The notes under the pieces are model-generated. The model was not told the origin of the DNA and ran no database searches. It was given only the letters and a program-made list of their open reading frames with translations. A program made the translations under genes and the position numbers. 64,000 nt of DNA, taken from NCBI RefSeq assembly GCF_035610345.1, contig NZ_CP141212.1:3171501-3235500 (forward strand). Reading direction: 5' to 3'. How positions within the stretch are numbered: position 1 is the stretch's first letter; each line of letters begins with the position of its first letter. Shown here one piece after another: positions 1 through 9,480 of the stretch. This DNA comes from Sinorhizobium meliloti. GTDB taxonomy: Bacteria; Pseudomonadota; Alphaproteobacteria; Rhizobiales; Rhizobiaceae.

Positions 1-15
1 ACAGGAAAGCTGACG

Positions 16-789
16 ATGCCGCCAGAGGTCCCAGACACCCAAAGAGACGCCAAGAGACCCATCCTCATCGTGCTTCACCAGGAGCGCTCGAGCGCCGGCC
101 GTGTCGGCCACATTCTCGAGCGGAAGGGCTTTACGCTCGACATCCGCCGCCCCGCGCTCGGCGACGAGCTGCCGCCCACGCTGGAAGCGCATTCGGGGAC
201 GATCATCTTCGGCGGACCGATGAGCGCTAATGACGAAGAGGAGTTCGTACGGCGCGAAATCGACTGGCTGTCCGTGCCGCTTCTGGAAAACAAGCCCTAT
301 CTCGGAATCTGCCTCGGGGCGCAGATGCTGGCCCGAAATCTCGGCGGCAAGGTCGCAGCCCATCACGAAGGCATCACCGAGATCGGCTGGTATCCCCTCA
401 GAGCCACGCAGGCCGGCAAGGCCCTGATGGACTGGCCGGCGATGGTCTATCACTTCCACCGCGAAGGCTTCGACCTGCCGAAGGGCGCCGAATTGCTGGC
501 AACCGGCGATACCTACCCCAACCAGGCCTTCCGCTACGGCGAAAATGCCTGGGGCATCCAGTTCCACGGCGAGCTGACGCGGGCGATGATGCATCGCTGG
601 GTGGTGCACGGCGCCCATCGCTTCGAGCTCCCCGGTGCCCAGCTGGGCAAAGCGCATCTGGAGGGCCGCATGCTGCACGACCATCCCTTGCGGACATGGA
701 TGGAGAATTTTCTGGAGCTGATTTTTATGGAGGGCGGGGCTGTGAGAGGGCGCGATCGCGGCGTGCAGCAGCAATTGCCCGCTTCCTGA
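16..789 (+). CDS. Class I glutamine amidotransferase (GMP synthase-like GATase domain)
   Basis: A stand-alone 257-residue class I glutamine amidotransferase. The nucleophile elbow GICLGAQ places the catalytic Cys at residue 99, and QFHGEL near residue 184 supplies the His184/Glu186 pair, so the glutamine-hydrolysing triad appears intact. No synthetase domain is fused, so the acceptor of the ammonia is unknown; related rhizobial proteins are annotated only as GATase or GMP synthase-like. The sequence AGGAAAG lies ahead of the ATG. It converges on the MFS gene with only 10 bp between the stops. The family call is secure; the substrate is not known. Confidence 0.85.
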   Translation: MPPEVPDTQRDAKRPILIVLHQERSSAGRVGHILERKGFTLDIRRPALGDELPPTLEAHSGTIIFGGPMSANDEEEFVRREIDWLSVPLLENKPYLGICLGAQMLARNLGGKVAAHHEGITEIGWYPLRATQAGKALMDWPAMVYHFHREGFDLPKGAELLATGDTYPNQAFRYGENAWGIQFHGELTRAMMHRWVVHGAHRFELPGAQLGKAHLEGRMLHDHPLRTWMENFLELIFMEGGAVRGRDRGVQQQLPAS

Positions 790-799
790 CCCCTCCCAA

Positions 800-2047
800 T
801 CACCCCCTCCGCTGCGCCTCCGGCACATCCAGCGTGTCGATCCGGCGCAATTGCGGAAAGCCGAGTGCCCACAGCAGCGACACGAAAAGCGTGCCTGCAC
901 CGCCGAAGACCACCGCGAAGACCGCGCCGAAACCGGACGCCATCATGCCGGCGCGGAACTCGCCGAGTTCGTTGGAAGCACCGACGAACACCATGTTGAC
1001 GGCGTTCACGCGGCCGCGCAGCTCATCCGGGGTCCAGAGCGTGATCAGGATCTCGCGCACATAGACCGAGATCATGTCGGAAGCGCCCATGACGACGAGC
1101 GCGGCGATCGATATCCAGGGCGTCGCAGAAAGCCCGAAAACCACCGTTGCGAGGCCGAAGAGGGCGACGCCGACGAACATATAGAGACCGGCCCGATTGC
1201 GGATCGGGTGGGCGGCCAGCCACACCGCCATGCCGACCGCACCGACACCGGGTGCGGCCCGCAGGAGGCCGAGGCCCCACGGCCCGAGCGTCAGGATGTC
1301 CCGCGCGAAGACCGGCATGAGCGCGACGGCGCCGCCGAGCAGCACGGCGAAGAGATCGAGCGAGATCGCCCCCAGCACGATCTTCTCGGCCTTGATGTAG
1401 CGGAAACCCGCGGTGATCGTCTGCCAGCTTGCGGCCGACGGCGGCGAGCGCCTCGCGGGCTTCGGCACGGCGAAGACCATCAGGGCGCCCGCAGCGAAGA
1501 AGCCGAGGCTGACCGCATAGGGCACGGTCGGGCCGAATCCATAGAGGAGCCCACCAGCCACCGGGCCGACGATCATCGCCGTCTGCCAGGAGGTCGAGTT
1601 CCAGGCGATTGCATTGGGCAGGTCTTCCGCAGGCACCAGATTGGGCGCCAGCGATTGGGAAGCGGGCCCCAGAAAAGCCCGCTCTATGCCGAACACGACA
1701 AGGATCGCGTAAACCGGCCAGGGTGAAAACAGCCCCGTCACCGTCAAAAGCAGAAGTGCTGCGCCGCAGAGCGTGCTGACCAGCATGCAGATGCCCATGA
1801 TCGCCCGACGATTGTAGCGATCCGCCACGCTGCCCGTCACGAGAATGAGGACGAGGGAGGGCAGGAACTGGAAAAGGCCGATGAGACCAAGCGAGAAAGG
1901 ATCCCGCGTCAGATCGTAGATCTGCCAGCCGACGGCCACGGACATGATCTGGACGGCGAAATAGGCGAGCAGGCGGGAGAAGAAATAACGCCGGTAGCCG
2001 ACATGCCTGAAGGCGGCGAAGCGGTGCGCGGCATGGACGTCCGACAT
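800..2047 (-). CDS. MFS transporter, EntS/drug-exporter type
   Basis: A 415-residue protein with about twelve hydrophobic segments. It carries the MFS loop-2/3 signature GSVADRYNRRAIMG at about residues 72-85 and starts MSDVHAAHRFAAFRHVGYRRYF, as in the EntS/MFS_3 exporter group. That group exports siderophores or small toxic compounds from the cytoplasm using the proton gradient; the substrate here cannot be read from the sequence. It is transcribed alone, towards the amidotransferase gene. The ATG at 2047 begins a normal cytoplasmic N-terminus before the first membrane segment. Confidence 0.85.
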   Translation of the reverse strand: MSDVHAAHRFAAFRHVGYRRYFFSRLLAYFAVQIMSVAVGWQIYDLTRDPFSLGLIGLFQFLPSLVLILVTGSVADRYNRRAIMGICMLVSTLCGAALLLLTVTGLFSPWPVYAILVVFGIERAFLGPASQSLAPNLVPAEDLPNAIAWNSTSWQTAMIVGPVAGGLLYGFGPTVPYAVSLGFFAAGALMVFAVPKPARRSPPSAASWQTITAGFRYIKAEKIVLGAISLDLFAVLLGGAVALMPVFARDILTLGPWGLGLLRAAPGVGAVGMAVWLAAHPIRNRAGLYMFVGVALFGLATVVFGLSATPWISIAALVVMGASDMISVYVREILITLWTPDELRGRVNAVNMVFVGASNELGEFRAGMMASGFGAVFAVVFGGAGTLFVSLLWALGFPQLRRIDTLDVPEAQRRG

Positions 2048-2279
2048 GCTGGAATGCTCCTGCTGCAGGCTCCTGATATCGTCGCCGATCGAACAGCGGG
2101 AGCGTGCGGAAATTGAATCCTGCAGCGATCCTTGCGCATCGGAAAACCGCTGAGCACTGCAGGGAAGGGAAGAAAGGCGTGCTCCGTGCCATTGACATGA
2201 TCGCGCGAGACGGGCCGGCGTACTTGCTCGTTTAGTTCCTAATGTCTACATGTCTGTCAACAACGAATTGGAGACTGGC

Positions 2280-2573
2280 ATGCTTGCTGTCATCGGCACC
2301 TTGAATTTCATCATCAACATTGCGTGGTTCCTGATCATCGCCTCGGCCATCTTCTCCTGGCTCTACGCGTTCAACGTGATCAACGTGAACAATCAGGCGA
2401 TCAACATGATCGGCCGCTCGCTCTATCAGTTGACCGAACCGCTCTACCGGCCGATCCGGCGCGTGCTGCCCGACATGGGCGGTGTCGACCTTTCGCCGCT
2501 CGTCGTGCTGGTGATCCTCTATTTCATCCAGCTCTTCCTGAACACCACCATCGCTCCTGCGCTGCTGCGCTAA
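2280..2573 (+). CDS. YggT family membrane protein
   Basis: A 97-residue protein with two strongly hydrophobic segments (about residues 5-30 and 70-92) joined by a loop containing LTEPLYRPIRRVLP, the hallmark of the YggT family. Members are inner-membrane proteins linked to osmotic shock tolerance and cell division, with no defined biochemistry. An upstream in-frame ATG at 2250 exists, but GGAG six bases before 2280 favours the shorter start, which also gives the family's usual length. It stands alone and is followed by a 700-bp repeat-rich intergenic region. Confidence 0.88.
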   Translation: MLAVIGTLNFIINIAWFLIIASAIFSWLYAFNVINVNNQAINMIGRSLYQLTEPLYRPIRRVLPDMGGVDLSPLVVLVILYFIQLFLNTTIAPALLR

Positions 2574-2701
2574 GGCCCGTTGCGATTGTCGGCACGCATG
2601 GCGATGCGCTTGAATTCCTTCGTGCGCCACTGAACGTTTCCTTTGATCGTAGCCATTCAAAGGACAAAAACATGCAGCAGCTCAACGTGCCACAGCGACC
2701 T

Positions 2702-2733
2702 TGCGCGTCTCATAAGACGCGCGGCGCTGTAGG
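2702..2733. repeat. Short palindromic repeat (GCGTCT-AGACGC type), copy 1
   Basis: The sequence TGCGCGTCTCATAAGACGC is a small hairpin followed by GCGGCGCTGTAGG. A closely similar unit occurs at 63225-63256 (TGCGCGTCTGATGAGACGC followed by ACGGCGCCGCAGG). Two intergenic copies 60 kb apart suggest a dispersed palindromic repeat family rather than a terminator, since no T-run follows. Confidence 0.5.
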
Positions 2734-2740
2734 AAACGTA

Positions 2741-2936
2741 TCGGAGGACTGCAACCTCTCCTCCCCTCATCCCTGTGCTCGTCACAGGGATCCAGCAGCG
2801 CCGCGTCTGCGGCGCGGAAGGAGTTCTTTCAGCCCAAAGACTTGGTCTGGCTGGATTCCTGTGACAAGCACAGGAATGAGGAAATCAATCAAGCCGCCGC
2901 GGGTGGCCCGAATTTCAACAGGCCTCAGGAAGGTAT
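2741..2936 (+). repeat. Rhizobial intergenic mosaic element (RIME-like), copy 1
   Basis: A unit of about 190 bp made of nested palindromes. It contains a CATCCCTGTGCTCGTCACAGG hairpin, a GCGCCGCGTCTGCGGCGCGG palindrome, the non-palindromic stretch TTCAGCCCAAAGACTTGGTC, a second hairpin around ATTCCTGTGACAAGCACAGG, and an end module reading CAACAGGCCTCAGGAAGGTA. It lies in direct tandem with the next copy. The same modules recur at 9.1-9.65 kb and 33.7-34.1 kb. The architecture resembles the RIME elements described in rhizobia; I recognise it by pattern only. Confidence 0.8.
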
Positions 2937-3126
2937 CGGAGGACTGCAATCTCTGCTCCACCCTCATCCCTGTGCTCGTCACAGGGATCCAGCAGCGCCG
3001 CGTCTGCGGCGCGGAAGAGCCTTTCAGCCCAAGGACTTGGTCTGGCTGGATTCCTGTGACAAGCACAGGAATGAGGAGATCGAACAGGCGGCGGCGACGG
3101 GCCCGAATCTCAACAGGCCTCAGAGC
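2937..3126 (+). repeat. Rhizobial intergenic mosaic element (RIME-like), copy 2
   Basis: The second tandem unit has the same module order and orientation as the copy before it. It differs by scattered substitutions, such as AAGGACTTGG for AAAGACTTGG, and by a small deletion after the GC-rich palindrome. Open reading frames crossing it encode the repeated peptide LIPVLVTGIQPDQVLGL, which follows from the repeat and is not a protein gene. Confidence 0.8.
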
Positions 3127-3226
3127 AGGGATGAGGAAAAGCGTGTGCGGTTTCGCCCGCGTCCCGCGTGTCGACCTATTCGAGAGTTCACGGCGACTCG
3201 ACCTAAGATCGTCCTGATCCAAGCGC

Positions 3227-3258
3227 AAAAAACCTCCGGATCGAGGCCGATCCGGAGG
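3227..3258 (-). terminator. Intrinsic terminator of ppa
   Basis: A perfect 10-bp stem (3233-3242 with 3249-3258, CCTCCGGATC/GATCCGGAGG) with a 6-base loop. On the minus strand it is followed by a run of Ts (3227-3232). It lies 30 bp beyond the ppa stop codon. Confidence 0.85.
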
Positions 3259-3287
3259 TTTTCAGTTTCGGAAAAACAGCGAAACGA

Positions 3288-3821
3288 TTATTTCTTCGTC
3301 TTGGCGCGTTCGACCGCTTCCCGGATCAGCTGCTTGGCCATGCTGGCATCCTTCCAGCCGAAGATCTTCACCCACTTGCCGGGCTCCAGATCCTTGTAGT
3401 GCTCGAAGAAATGCTCGATCTGCTTGAGGGTGATTTCCGGCAGGTCGGTGTAATCGTGCACCTTGTCGTAGCGCTTGGTCAGATGGGCGGAGGGAACCGC
3501 GATGATCTTTTCGTCCTGGCCGGAATTGTCTTCCATCATCATCACGCCGATCGGGCGGACATTGATGACGCAGCCCGGAACCAGCGGACGGGTATTGCAG
3601 ATCAGCACGTCGATCGGATCGCCATCGTCGGAAAGCGTGTGCGGCACGAAGCCGTAATTGCCCGGATAGGTCATCGGCGTGTAGAGGAAGCGATCGACCA
3701 CCAGCGTGCCGGCCTCCTTGTCCATTTCGTATTTGATCGGATGCCCGCCGACCGGGACTTCCACGATTACATTGACATCTTCCGGTGGATTCTTTCCGAT
3801 GGAAATCGCGTCGATCCGCAT
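3288..3821 (-). CDS. ppa: Inorganic pyrophosphatase (family I)
   Basis: Soluble cytoplasmic pyrophosphatase that hydrolyses pyrophosphate to two phosphates, pulling biosynthetic reactions forward. The 177-residue product matches the usual length of bacterial family I enzymes. It shows the signature DGDPIDVLI with its metal-binding aspartates, an early [12 protein letters not shown] substrate-site segment and the KVHDYTDLP region. The start at 3821 is preceded by GGAGGTGCTC; a longer in-frame reading to 3926 has no ribosome binding site and no family support. It is monocistronic and ends at a strong terminator. Confidence 0.97.
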
Positions 3822-3978
3822 GAGCACCTCCAGGGGTCGTTTGAAATGTCGTCCCGTCGGATAAAGGGAAACATGCCGCGATGCAACATGACTTTGGTTC
3901 CGGGCGGGCGGATTTGCTCTAGGCACGCCACGCGGCTAAAAAGGGGCGGGGCTGATATTTATCTTCGCAGGAGAGACA

Positions 3979-4581
3979 ATGCGCCCGAAACTTCACTATT
4001 TTCTTTCCGCCGCCCTGATCTCTGCGCCTGCACTTGCCAATGACAGCGTCTACACAGACGTCAGCCGAGACAAGTGCCGGCTCCTGCGCGAGTGGGAAGG
4101 TGCCTCGTCGCAGAGCCTTTGTCCCGGGATAGGTGACTATCCCGTCCATTTCATCGAGAGCGATATCCGCCAGAGCTTCTTCTTCGGCCATGCCAGGCAA
4201 AGCTATCTGGAGAACGGCTTCGAGAGTTTCGGTCCCTTCAACCATGCCGAAACCACCGTCGAATGGCGCCTCGACGACAGCAGGAAGCCGGTCGCCGCCA
4301 TCCTGCGCTGGATCATCGAGAACCCGGATCCGCAGACGGACAGGAGCACGAAGGCGTTCCAAGGACAGGTTCTGGTGATTTCGAAGGTCGCGCAGAAGGA
4401 GGACGGCGACGGCTGCGTCGTCGGCTACGTCGACGCGCTCGCCAATGCCGATGCGAACACGCTGGCGCGCAGGATAGCCGACGAAAGAGCCGCAAGCTTC
4501 CGCTGCGGCACGGGCCAGGCATCCTATCACGGAAATCGCGGCGACAAGGCGGGCGAACCCATGCACTTCCTGCCGAAATGA
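3979..4581 (+). CDS. Secreted conserved hypothetical protein
   Basis: A 200-residue protein I do not recognise. The N-terminus MRPKLHYFLSAALISAPALA is a signal peptide with a likely Ala-Leu-Ala cleavage site before Asn-Asp, so the mature protein is probably periplasmic. Four cysteines remain after cleavage (in KCRLL, SLCPG, GCVV and FRCG), which could form two disulfides. There are no membrane segments after the signal and no enzymatic motif that I can see. GGAGAGACA precedes the ATG. It is divergent from ppa and convergent with the GNAT gene. Confidence 0.75.
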   Translation: MRPKLHYFLSAALISAPALANDSVYTDVSRDKCRLLREWEGASSQSLCPGIGDYPVHFIESDIRQSFFFGHARQSYLENGFESFGPFNHAETTVEWRLDDSRKPVAAILRWIIENPDPQTDRSTKAFQGQVLVISKVAQKEDGDGCVVGYVDALANADANTLARRIADERAASFRCGTGQASYHGNRGDKAGEPMHFLPK

Positions 4582-4627
4582 GGCTATCCTAAACGCCCGG
4601 ACCGATGACAGCGCCTTGCGGCACTCC

Positions 4628-5134
4628 TCAACTCCAGACGAAGCCGACCTTCTTCAGGTGCTTCTCGCCGAAATCCTCCATCCCTTCGGCAATATCGCGA
4701 CCGCCTGCCGAGTGGAAGAAATTATAGGCGTTCGCGCTGTCTTCCAGGCACCAGACGACCAGCCCTTCGCAGCCGAGCGATTTCAGAAGGCTCTTTGCTT
4801 CCCCGAAGAGGACACGTCCGAGGCCGATGCCCTGATATTCCGGCCTGAGATATATCTCGTAGATTTCGCCTTCCTGCGGCAGCGCCCGCGCCCGGCTCAG
4901 GCCCAGCGTCGCATAGCCGGCTATCGTGCCGGCGACGTCGACGACGAGAAGGGTCGCCGGTCCGCGCGTGGCCTTGCGCCACCAGGTCTCATCGCGACGA
5001 TTGACCATTCGGACAAGGGGGCGGTGCGGGATGATGCCGCCATAGGCCTGCAACCAGGAAACGCGATGCACGTCGGCGATTGCCGCCGCCTCATGCGGCT
5101 CCCCAGGCCGAACCTCGATCGAAACAGTCTTCAT
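4628..5134 (-). CDS. GNAT family N-acetyltransferase
   Basis: A 168-residue acetyl-CoA-dependent acyltransferase. The region EIYLRPEYQGIGLGRVLF (about residues 85-102) is the GNAT motif A with the Q/R-x-x-G-x-G pyrophosphate loop. Its substrate is unknown. The ATG at 5134 was chosen because the upstream GTG extension of seven residues is not family-like. The promoter side contains a TTAA-N7-TTAAC motif at 5234. Confidence 0.85.
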   Translation of the reverse strand: MKTVSIEVRPGEPHEAAAIADVHRVSWLQAYGGIIPHRPLVRMVNRRDETWWRKATRGPATLLVVDVAGTIAGYATLGLSRARALPQEGEIYEIYLRPEYQGIGLGRVLFGEAKSLLKSLGCEGLVVWCLEDSANAYNFFHSAGGRDIAEGMEDFGEKHLKKVGFVWS

Positions 5135-5233
5135 GACTTGCGACTCTAAACACACGACGCGGCGGACAGGAATCCCGCCGGACTGTCGCGCGGCGTTAAC
5201 CCACAGGCAACTTTAACGGCACCTGCCCCAAGG

Positions 5234-5249
5234 TTAACGCCTTTTTAAC
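5234..5249. promoter_or_regulatory. Candidate CtrA-type site TTAA-N7-TTAAC
   Basis: TTAACGCCTTTTTAAC fits the alphaproteobacterial CtrA consensus TTAA-N7-TTAAC exactly. It lies about 100 bp upstream of the GNAT gene start on the minus strand. A second GTTAAC sits at 5195 without correct spacing. One consensus match is weak evidence; no function is shown. Confidence 0.35.
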
Positions 5250-5285
5250 TTTATCCGCAAGCCGCCCGCGAAAGGCACACACAGC

Positions 5286-5310
5286 AAAAACCCCGGATCG
5301 CTCCGGGGTT
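5286..5310 (-). terminator. Intrinsic terminator downstream of typA
   Basis: A 9-bp stem (5289-5297 with 5302-5310, AACCCCGGA/TCCGGGGTT) with a TCGC loop, followed on the minus strand by a T-run at 5286-5290. It lies about 135 bp past the typA stop, beyond a degenerate repeat. Confidence 0.75.
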
Positions 5311-5340
5311 CGCAAGATCGACGAAATCAGAAAGATCAGA

Positions 5341-5421
5341 CTCGCCCTCTCCTCGGGTTCAGCCGCGAGCCGCCTTCTGCCCGCCAGAACGGGAAAAGGT
5401 GGCCGGCAGGCCGGATGAGGG
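5341..5421. repeat. Degenerate copy of the GATGAGGG-ended palindromic element
   Basis: The right end GGTGGCCGGCAGGCCGGATG followed by AGGG is identical to the right terminus of the element at 26068-26226. The left part is decayed, and the internal region is replaced by an imperfect stem around CCTTCTGCCCGCCAGAACGG. It lies between the typA stop and its terminator. Confidence 0.6.
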
Positions 5422-5445
5422 ACGTTCCGGTTCCTCGTCCAGCCC

Positions 5446-7272
5446 TTAAGCCGCGCCGGCCGTCCGCGACTTCTCGAAGCGCTTGCGCTCGTTCGGATCG
5501 AGATACATCTTGCGGAGCCGGATCGACTTCGGCGTGACCTCGACCAGTTCGTCGTCCTGGATCCATGACAACGCCCGGTCGAGCGTCATGCGGATCGGCG
5601 GCGTCAGCTTTACCGCCTCGTCCTTGCCGGACGCGCGCATGTTGGTGAGCTTCTTGCCCTTGAGGACGTTGACTTCCAGATCGTTGTCGCGCGTGTGGAT
5701 GCCGATGATCATGCCGGCATAGACCTTTTCACCTGCGTCGATGATCATCGGGCCGCGATCTTCGAGGTTGAACATCGCATAGGCCACGGATTCGCCGGAG
5801 TCGTTCGAGAGCAGAACACCGTTCACCCGGCCGCCGATCTCACCCTTGTAGGGCTGATAGTCGTGGAACAGACGGTTCATGATGGCCGTGCCGCGCGTAT
5901 CGGTCAGAAGCTCGGACTGATAGCCGATGAGACCGCGGGTCGGCGCGAAGAACACCAGCCGCACCCGGTTGCCGCCGGACGGACGAAGCTCGGCCATTTC
6001 GGCCTTGCGTTCGGACATTTTCTGGACGACGACGCCCGAATGCTCCTCGTCGACGTCGATGACGACCTCTTCGATCGGCTCCAGAAGCTGCCCGTTCTCA
6101 TCCTTGTGCATGACCACCCGCGGACGCGAGACGGCGAGCTCGAAGCCCTCGCGGCGCATCGTTTCGATCAGGACCGCGAGCTGCAGTTCGCCTCGGCCCG
6201 ACACGTAGAACGAATCCTTCTCGGACGATTCCTCGATCTTCAACGCGACGTTGCCCTCGGCCTCCTTGAACAGACGGTCGCGGATGACGCGCGAAGTGAC
6301 CTTGTCGCCTTCTGTGCCGGCGAGCGGAGAATCGTTGACGAGGAAGGACATGGTGACGGTCGGCGGATCGATCGGCTGCGCCTTCAGCGGCTCGTTGACG
6401 GCCGGATCACAGAAGGTGTCGGCGACGGTACCCTTGGAGAGGCCGGCGATCGCCACGATGTCGCCCGCATGGGCTTCCTCGATCGGCTGACGCTCGATGC
6501 CACGGAATGCAAGAATCTTGGAGATGCGTCCGGATTCGAGCACCTTGCCGTCCTGCCCGAGGACCTTGACCGCCTGGTTCGGCTTGATCGAACCGGAATG
6601 AATGCGCCCGGTGATGATGCGGCCGAGGAAGGGATTGGCTTCCAGAATGGTGCCGATCATCCGGAACGGACCTTCGCCGACGCTCGGCTCCGGAACGTGA
6701 TCGAGAACGAGATCAAGGAGCGGTGCCAGGCCCTGATCCTGCGGACCTTCCGGCGCGACGTTCATCCAGCCGTTACGGCCGGAACCGTAGAGAATCGGGA
6801 AATCGAGCTGCTCATCGGTCGCGTCCAGCGCCGCGAAGAGATCGAATACCTCGTTGATGACTTCCTCGTGACGGGCATCGGGACGATCGATCTTGTTGAT
6901 CGCCACGATCGGCCGAAGACCGACCTTGAGGGCCTTGCCCACGACGAATTTGGTCTGCGGCATCGGGCCTTCGGCGGCGTCGACCAGAACGATGGCGCCG
7001 TCCACCATCGACAGAATGCGCTCGACTTCACCGCCGAAGTCGGCGTGGCCGGGGGTATCGACGATATTGATGCGCGTACCCTTCCACTCGACCGAAGTCG
7101 CCTTGGCGAGGATGGTGATGCCGCGTTCCTTTTCCAGTTCGTTGGAATCCATCATGCGCTCGGCGACGCGCTGGTTTTCGCGGAAGGAGCCCGACTGCTT
7201 CAGGAGTTCGTCGACGAGCGTGGTTTTCCCATGGTCGACGTGCGCGATGATCGCGATGTTGCGAATGCTCAT
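5446..7272 (-). CDS. typA: Translational GTPase TypA/BipA
   Basis: A 608-residue ribosome-associated GTPase of the EF-G/LepA superfamily. It acts in ribosome assembly and stress adaptation. G1 is AHVDHGKTT near residues 10-18, followed by ERGITI (switch I), [15 protein letters not shown] (G3) and NKIDRPDAR (G4). The C-terminal domain contains the TypA-typical segment [18 protein letters not shown]. Length and order match the family. The ATG at 7272 removes nine residues that lie before the canonical [11 protein letters not shown] start. It is a single gene. Confidence 0.97.
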   Translation of the reverse strand: MSIRNIAIIAHVDHGKTTLVDELLKQSGSFRENQRVAERMMDSNELEKERGITILAKATSVEWKGTRINIVDTPGHADFGGEVERILSMVDGAIVLVDAAEGPMPQTKFVVGKALKVGLRPIVAINKIDRPDARHEEVINEVFDLFAALDATDEQLDFPILYGSGRNGWMNVAPEGPQDQGLAPLLDLVLDHVPEPSVGEGPFRMIGTILEANPFLGRIITGRIHSGSIKPNQAVKVLGQDGKVLESGRISKILAFRGIERQPIEEAHAGDIVAIAGLSKGTVADTFCDPAVNEPLKAQPIDPPTVTMSFLVNDSPLAGTEGDKVTSRVIRDRLFKEAEGNVALKIEESSEKDSFYVSGRGELQLAVLIETMRREGFELAVSRPRVVMHKDENGQLLEPIEEVVIDVDEEHSGVVVQKMSERKAEMAELRPSGGNRVRLVFFAPTRGLIGYQSELLTDTRGTAIMNRLFHDYQPYKGEIGGRVNGVLLSNDSGESVAYAMFNLEDRGPMIIDAGEKVYAGMIIGIHTRDNDLEVNVLKGKKLTNMRASGKDEAVKLTPPIRMTLDRALSWIQDDELVEVTPKSIRLRKMYLDPNERKRFEKSRTAGAA

Positions 7273-7407
7273 TTTTTGTCTCGGAAAGTTCGTGGGCACG
7301 CGCGACGAGGCAGGTACCGCTTTTCAGTTGCCGCGCTCATACAGGTTTTTTCCCGGAAGCGAAAGGGGGCCGGCGCGCAGGGCTGACCTGCGTGAAGCGC
7401 CGCCGGC

Positions 7408-8970
7408 TCAAACGGACACCGCCGGATCGAGGATTACCCGCCAGAGTTCCCGATCCTGCCGGTCCATCAGCCGCACCGTCATCTGCCGCGTCTGGCCGCT
7501 GATATCGACGATGCCGAAGAATTGCAGGCCCGCCGACGGCGGCAGGTTGCTGTCGATTCCTCCGCCCGACGCCTTGATGAAGCGAACCTCGGGGCCGAAG
7601 GTCATGTCGAGCTCCTTCGGTCCGTAGGTGCCGGAATGAAGCGGCCCGGAGACGAACTCCCAGAACGGCGAGAAGTCCTTGAAGGCGGCCCGCGAGGGAT
7701 CGTAGTGATGCGCCGCCGTGTAATGCACGTCCGCCGTCAGCCAGACGATGTTCTCGATCGCGTTGTCGCGGACGAAGCGCAGGAGATCCGCAAATTCCGT
7801 CTCGCGCCCCTTCGGCGCGCCATTGTCGCCATCGGCGATGGCATCCGATCCGCGCCTTGCCGAATAGTCGTCCCAGACGATGAGACCGATCGGCATGTCG
7901 CAGGCGATCACCTTCCAGGTGGCGCTGGACGCCGCAAGCTCGCGCTTCAGCCAGTCCGCCTGCCGCCAGCCGAAGAGGTCGCCACCCCCCTCGCCCTGGT
8001 TGGGGCCGCGATAGGAGCGCAGATCGACGAAGAAGACGTCGAGCAGCGGACCATAGGCGATCTTGCGGAAGATGCGGCCGGGCTCCGTCGGAAGCGTGCG
8101 GATCGCCGTCATCTCGTGGAAGGCGCGCGCCGCGCGGGCGGCATAGACGGCGACATCCTTCTCCGGATAGCGCGCATCGTCGCTGAGATCGGTCGAGGCC
8201 GACCAGTTGTTCAGGACCTCGTGGTCGTCCCACTGATAGAAGGTGGGACATTCGGCATGGAGCCTCCGCACATGCTCGTCGAGCAGGTTGTACTTCCACT
8301 GGCCGCGATATTCCTCGAGCGTGCGCGCGACGTCGCGCTTCTCGGGCGTGACGATCCGGTTCTTCCACGTGCCGCCGTCGCGCAGCCTGATCTCGTCGGG
8401 GATGGGGTTGTCGGCATAGATCGTGTCGCCGGAATGAATGAAGAAATCCGGCTCGTGCAGCCGCATGGTCGAATAGGTCTTCATGCCGATCTCGTCGATG
8501 CCCCAGCCCTGCCCCGCCGTGTCGCCGGACCAGACGAAACGCACGGAGCGGCGCCGCAAGGGAGCCGTCCGGAAGCGCCCGACGACCGGTTCGGAGACGC
8601 GATTGGCGTCGTAGAGATCGGTCGCGACGAAGCGATAGAAGATGTCCTGGTCCGGCAGCAGCTTGTCGAGCCGGCACTTGACGGCGCAGTCGGTCAGCGG
8701 CGTCGCATCGATATCGGCAAGCCTGACGGCATTCGAAAAGCTCTCGGTGGTCGAATATTCGACGGAAACGCGCGCCGGCCGATCGACCCGCGTCCAGATC
8801 ATCCCCGAGCCCGTATCGACATCGCCGGACTGCACCCCATGGGCGAATTCCGGCCGCCCGTAGCCGCGCGCATAGAACGGCGTGGCGAGACCGGAAGAAG
8901 CGACAAGACCGGCGGCGCCGGCAGAGAAGAGGAAAGAACGCCTGGTGAGGGTGTTTCGAAGAGCGGCCAA
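7408..8970 (-). CDS. phoD: Alkaline phosphatase D (PhoD-like), Tat-exported
   Basis: A 520-residue secreted phosphodiesterase/phosphomonoesterase that would release phosphate from organic phosphorus in the periplasm. The N-terminus carries a twin-arginine signal, [11 protein letters not shown], then a hydrophobic stretch, consistent with export of a folded metalloenzyme. Metal-site segments of the PhoD family are visible: [30 protein letters not shown] and [10 protein letters not shown]. The start is a TTG at 8970 with GGAGG six bases upstream; I see no better ATG before the Tat motif. No recognisable Pho box was identified by eye upstream, where mosaic repeats begin. Confidence 0.93.
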   Translation of the reverse strand: MAALRNTLTRRSFLFSAGAAGLVASSGLATPFYARGYGRPEFAHGVQSGDVDTGSGMIWTRVDRPARVSVEYSTTESFSNAVRLADIDATPLTDCAVKCRLDKLLPDQDIFYRFVATDLYDANRVSEPVVGRFRTAPLRRRSVRFVWSGDTAGQGWGIDEIGMKTYSTMRLHEPDFFIHSGDTIYADNPIPDEIRLRDGGTWKNRIVTPEKRDVARTLEEYRGQWKYNLLDEHVRRLHAECPTFYQWDDHEVLNNWSASTDLSDDARYPEKDVAVYAARAARAFHEMTAIRTLPTEPGRIFRKIAYGPLLDVFFVDLRSYRGPNQGEGGGDLFGWRQADWLKRELAASSATWKVIACDMPIGLIVWDDYSARRGSDAIADGDNGAPKGRETEFADLLRFVRDNAIENIVWLTADVHYTAAHHYDPSRAAFKDFSPFWEFVSGPLHSGTYGPKELDMTFGPEVRFIKASGGGIDSNLPPSAGLQFFGIVDISGQTRQMTVRLMDRQDRELWRVILDPAVSV

Positions 8971-9100
8971 TCCCTGCCTCCGGTTCCGTTTCGCGAATCG
9001 TCGGTTCTCGCGAGCGGACCATTGGCCAGCCGGATGTCAGCGGCTTTACAGACGGATGAAACTATTCGGACGGTTTGGCGACAGTTCTGTGAAACGGGCT

Positions 9101-9288
9101 CGGGCCACCCGTCGCCGCTTGTTTGATTCCCTCATTCCTGTGCTTGTCACAGGAATCCAGCCAGACCAAGTCCTTGGGCTGGAAAGGCTCTTCCGCGCCG
9201 CAGACGCGGCGCTGCTGGATCCCTGTGACAAGCACAGGGATGAGGCGAGGAGAGATTGCAGTCCTCCAATACCTTCCTAAGGCCTGTT
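9101..9288 (-). repeat. Rhizobial intergenic mosaic element (RIME-like), copy 3
   Basis: Same modules as the 2.7-kb copies but in reverse orientation: end module with CCGCTTGTTTGATT, hairpin ATTCCTGTGCTTGTCACAGG, CAAGTCCTTGGGCTGG, palindrome CGCGCCGCAGACGCGGCGC, a second ATCCCTGTGACAAGCACAGG hairpin, and the distal TTGCAGTCCTCCAATACC. It is the first of three tandem copies downstream of the 5' end of phoD. Confidence 0.8.
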
Positions 9289-9480
9289 GAGAAGCGCGCC
9301 ACCCGCCGCCGTTTGTTCGATTTCCTCATTCCTGTGCTCGTCACAGGAATCCAGCCAGACCAAGCCCTTGGGCTGAAAGAACGCTTCCCGCGCCGCAGAC
9401 GCGGCGCCGCTCTCATCTCTGTGACAAGCACGGGGATAAGGAAGGAGGAGAGATTGCAGCCCTCCGATACCTTCCTAAGG
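9289..9480 (-). repeat. Rhizobial intergenic mosaic element (RIME-like), copy 4
   Basis: The second of three tandem units. Here one hairpin is diverged (CTCATCTCTGTGACAAGCAC followed by GGGGATAAGG), showing internal decay while the flanking modules stay intact. Confidence 0.78.

Noticed and set aside
2842..3399. Open reading frames through the mosaic repeats with peptides such as LIPVLVTGIQPDQVLGL
   Set aside because: The peptide recurs in every repeat copy and in several frames and on both strands; it is a by-product of the repeat sequence and lacks ribosome binding sites.
5446..7272. TypA as a tetracycline-resistance (TetM-like) protein
   Set aside because: The length of 608 residues and [18 protein letters not shown] segment are those of TypA/BipA, not of ribosomal protection proteins.
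5695..7386. 563-codon plus-strand ORF opposite typA
   Set aside because: It is the complement of typA, with no start signal and no recognisable domain.
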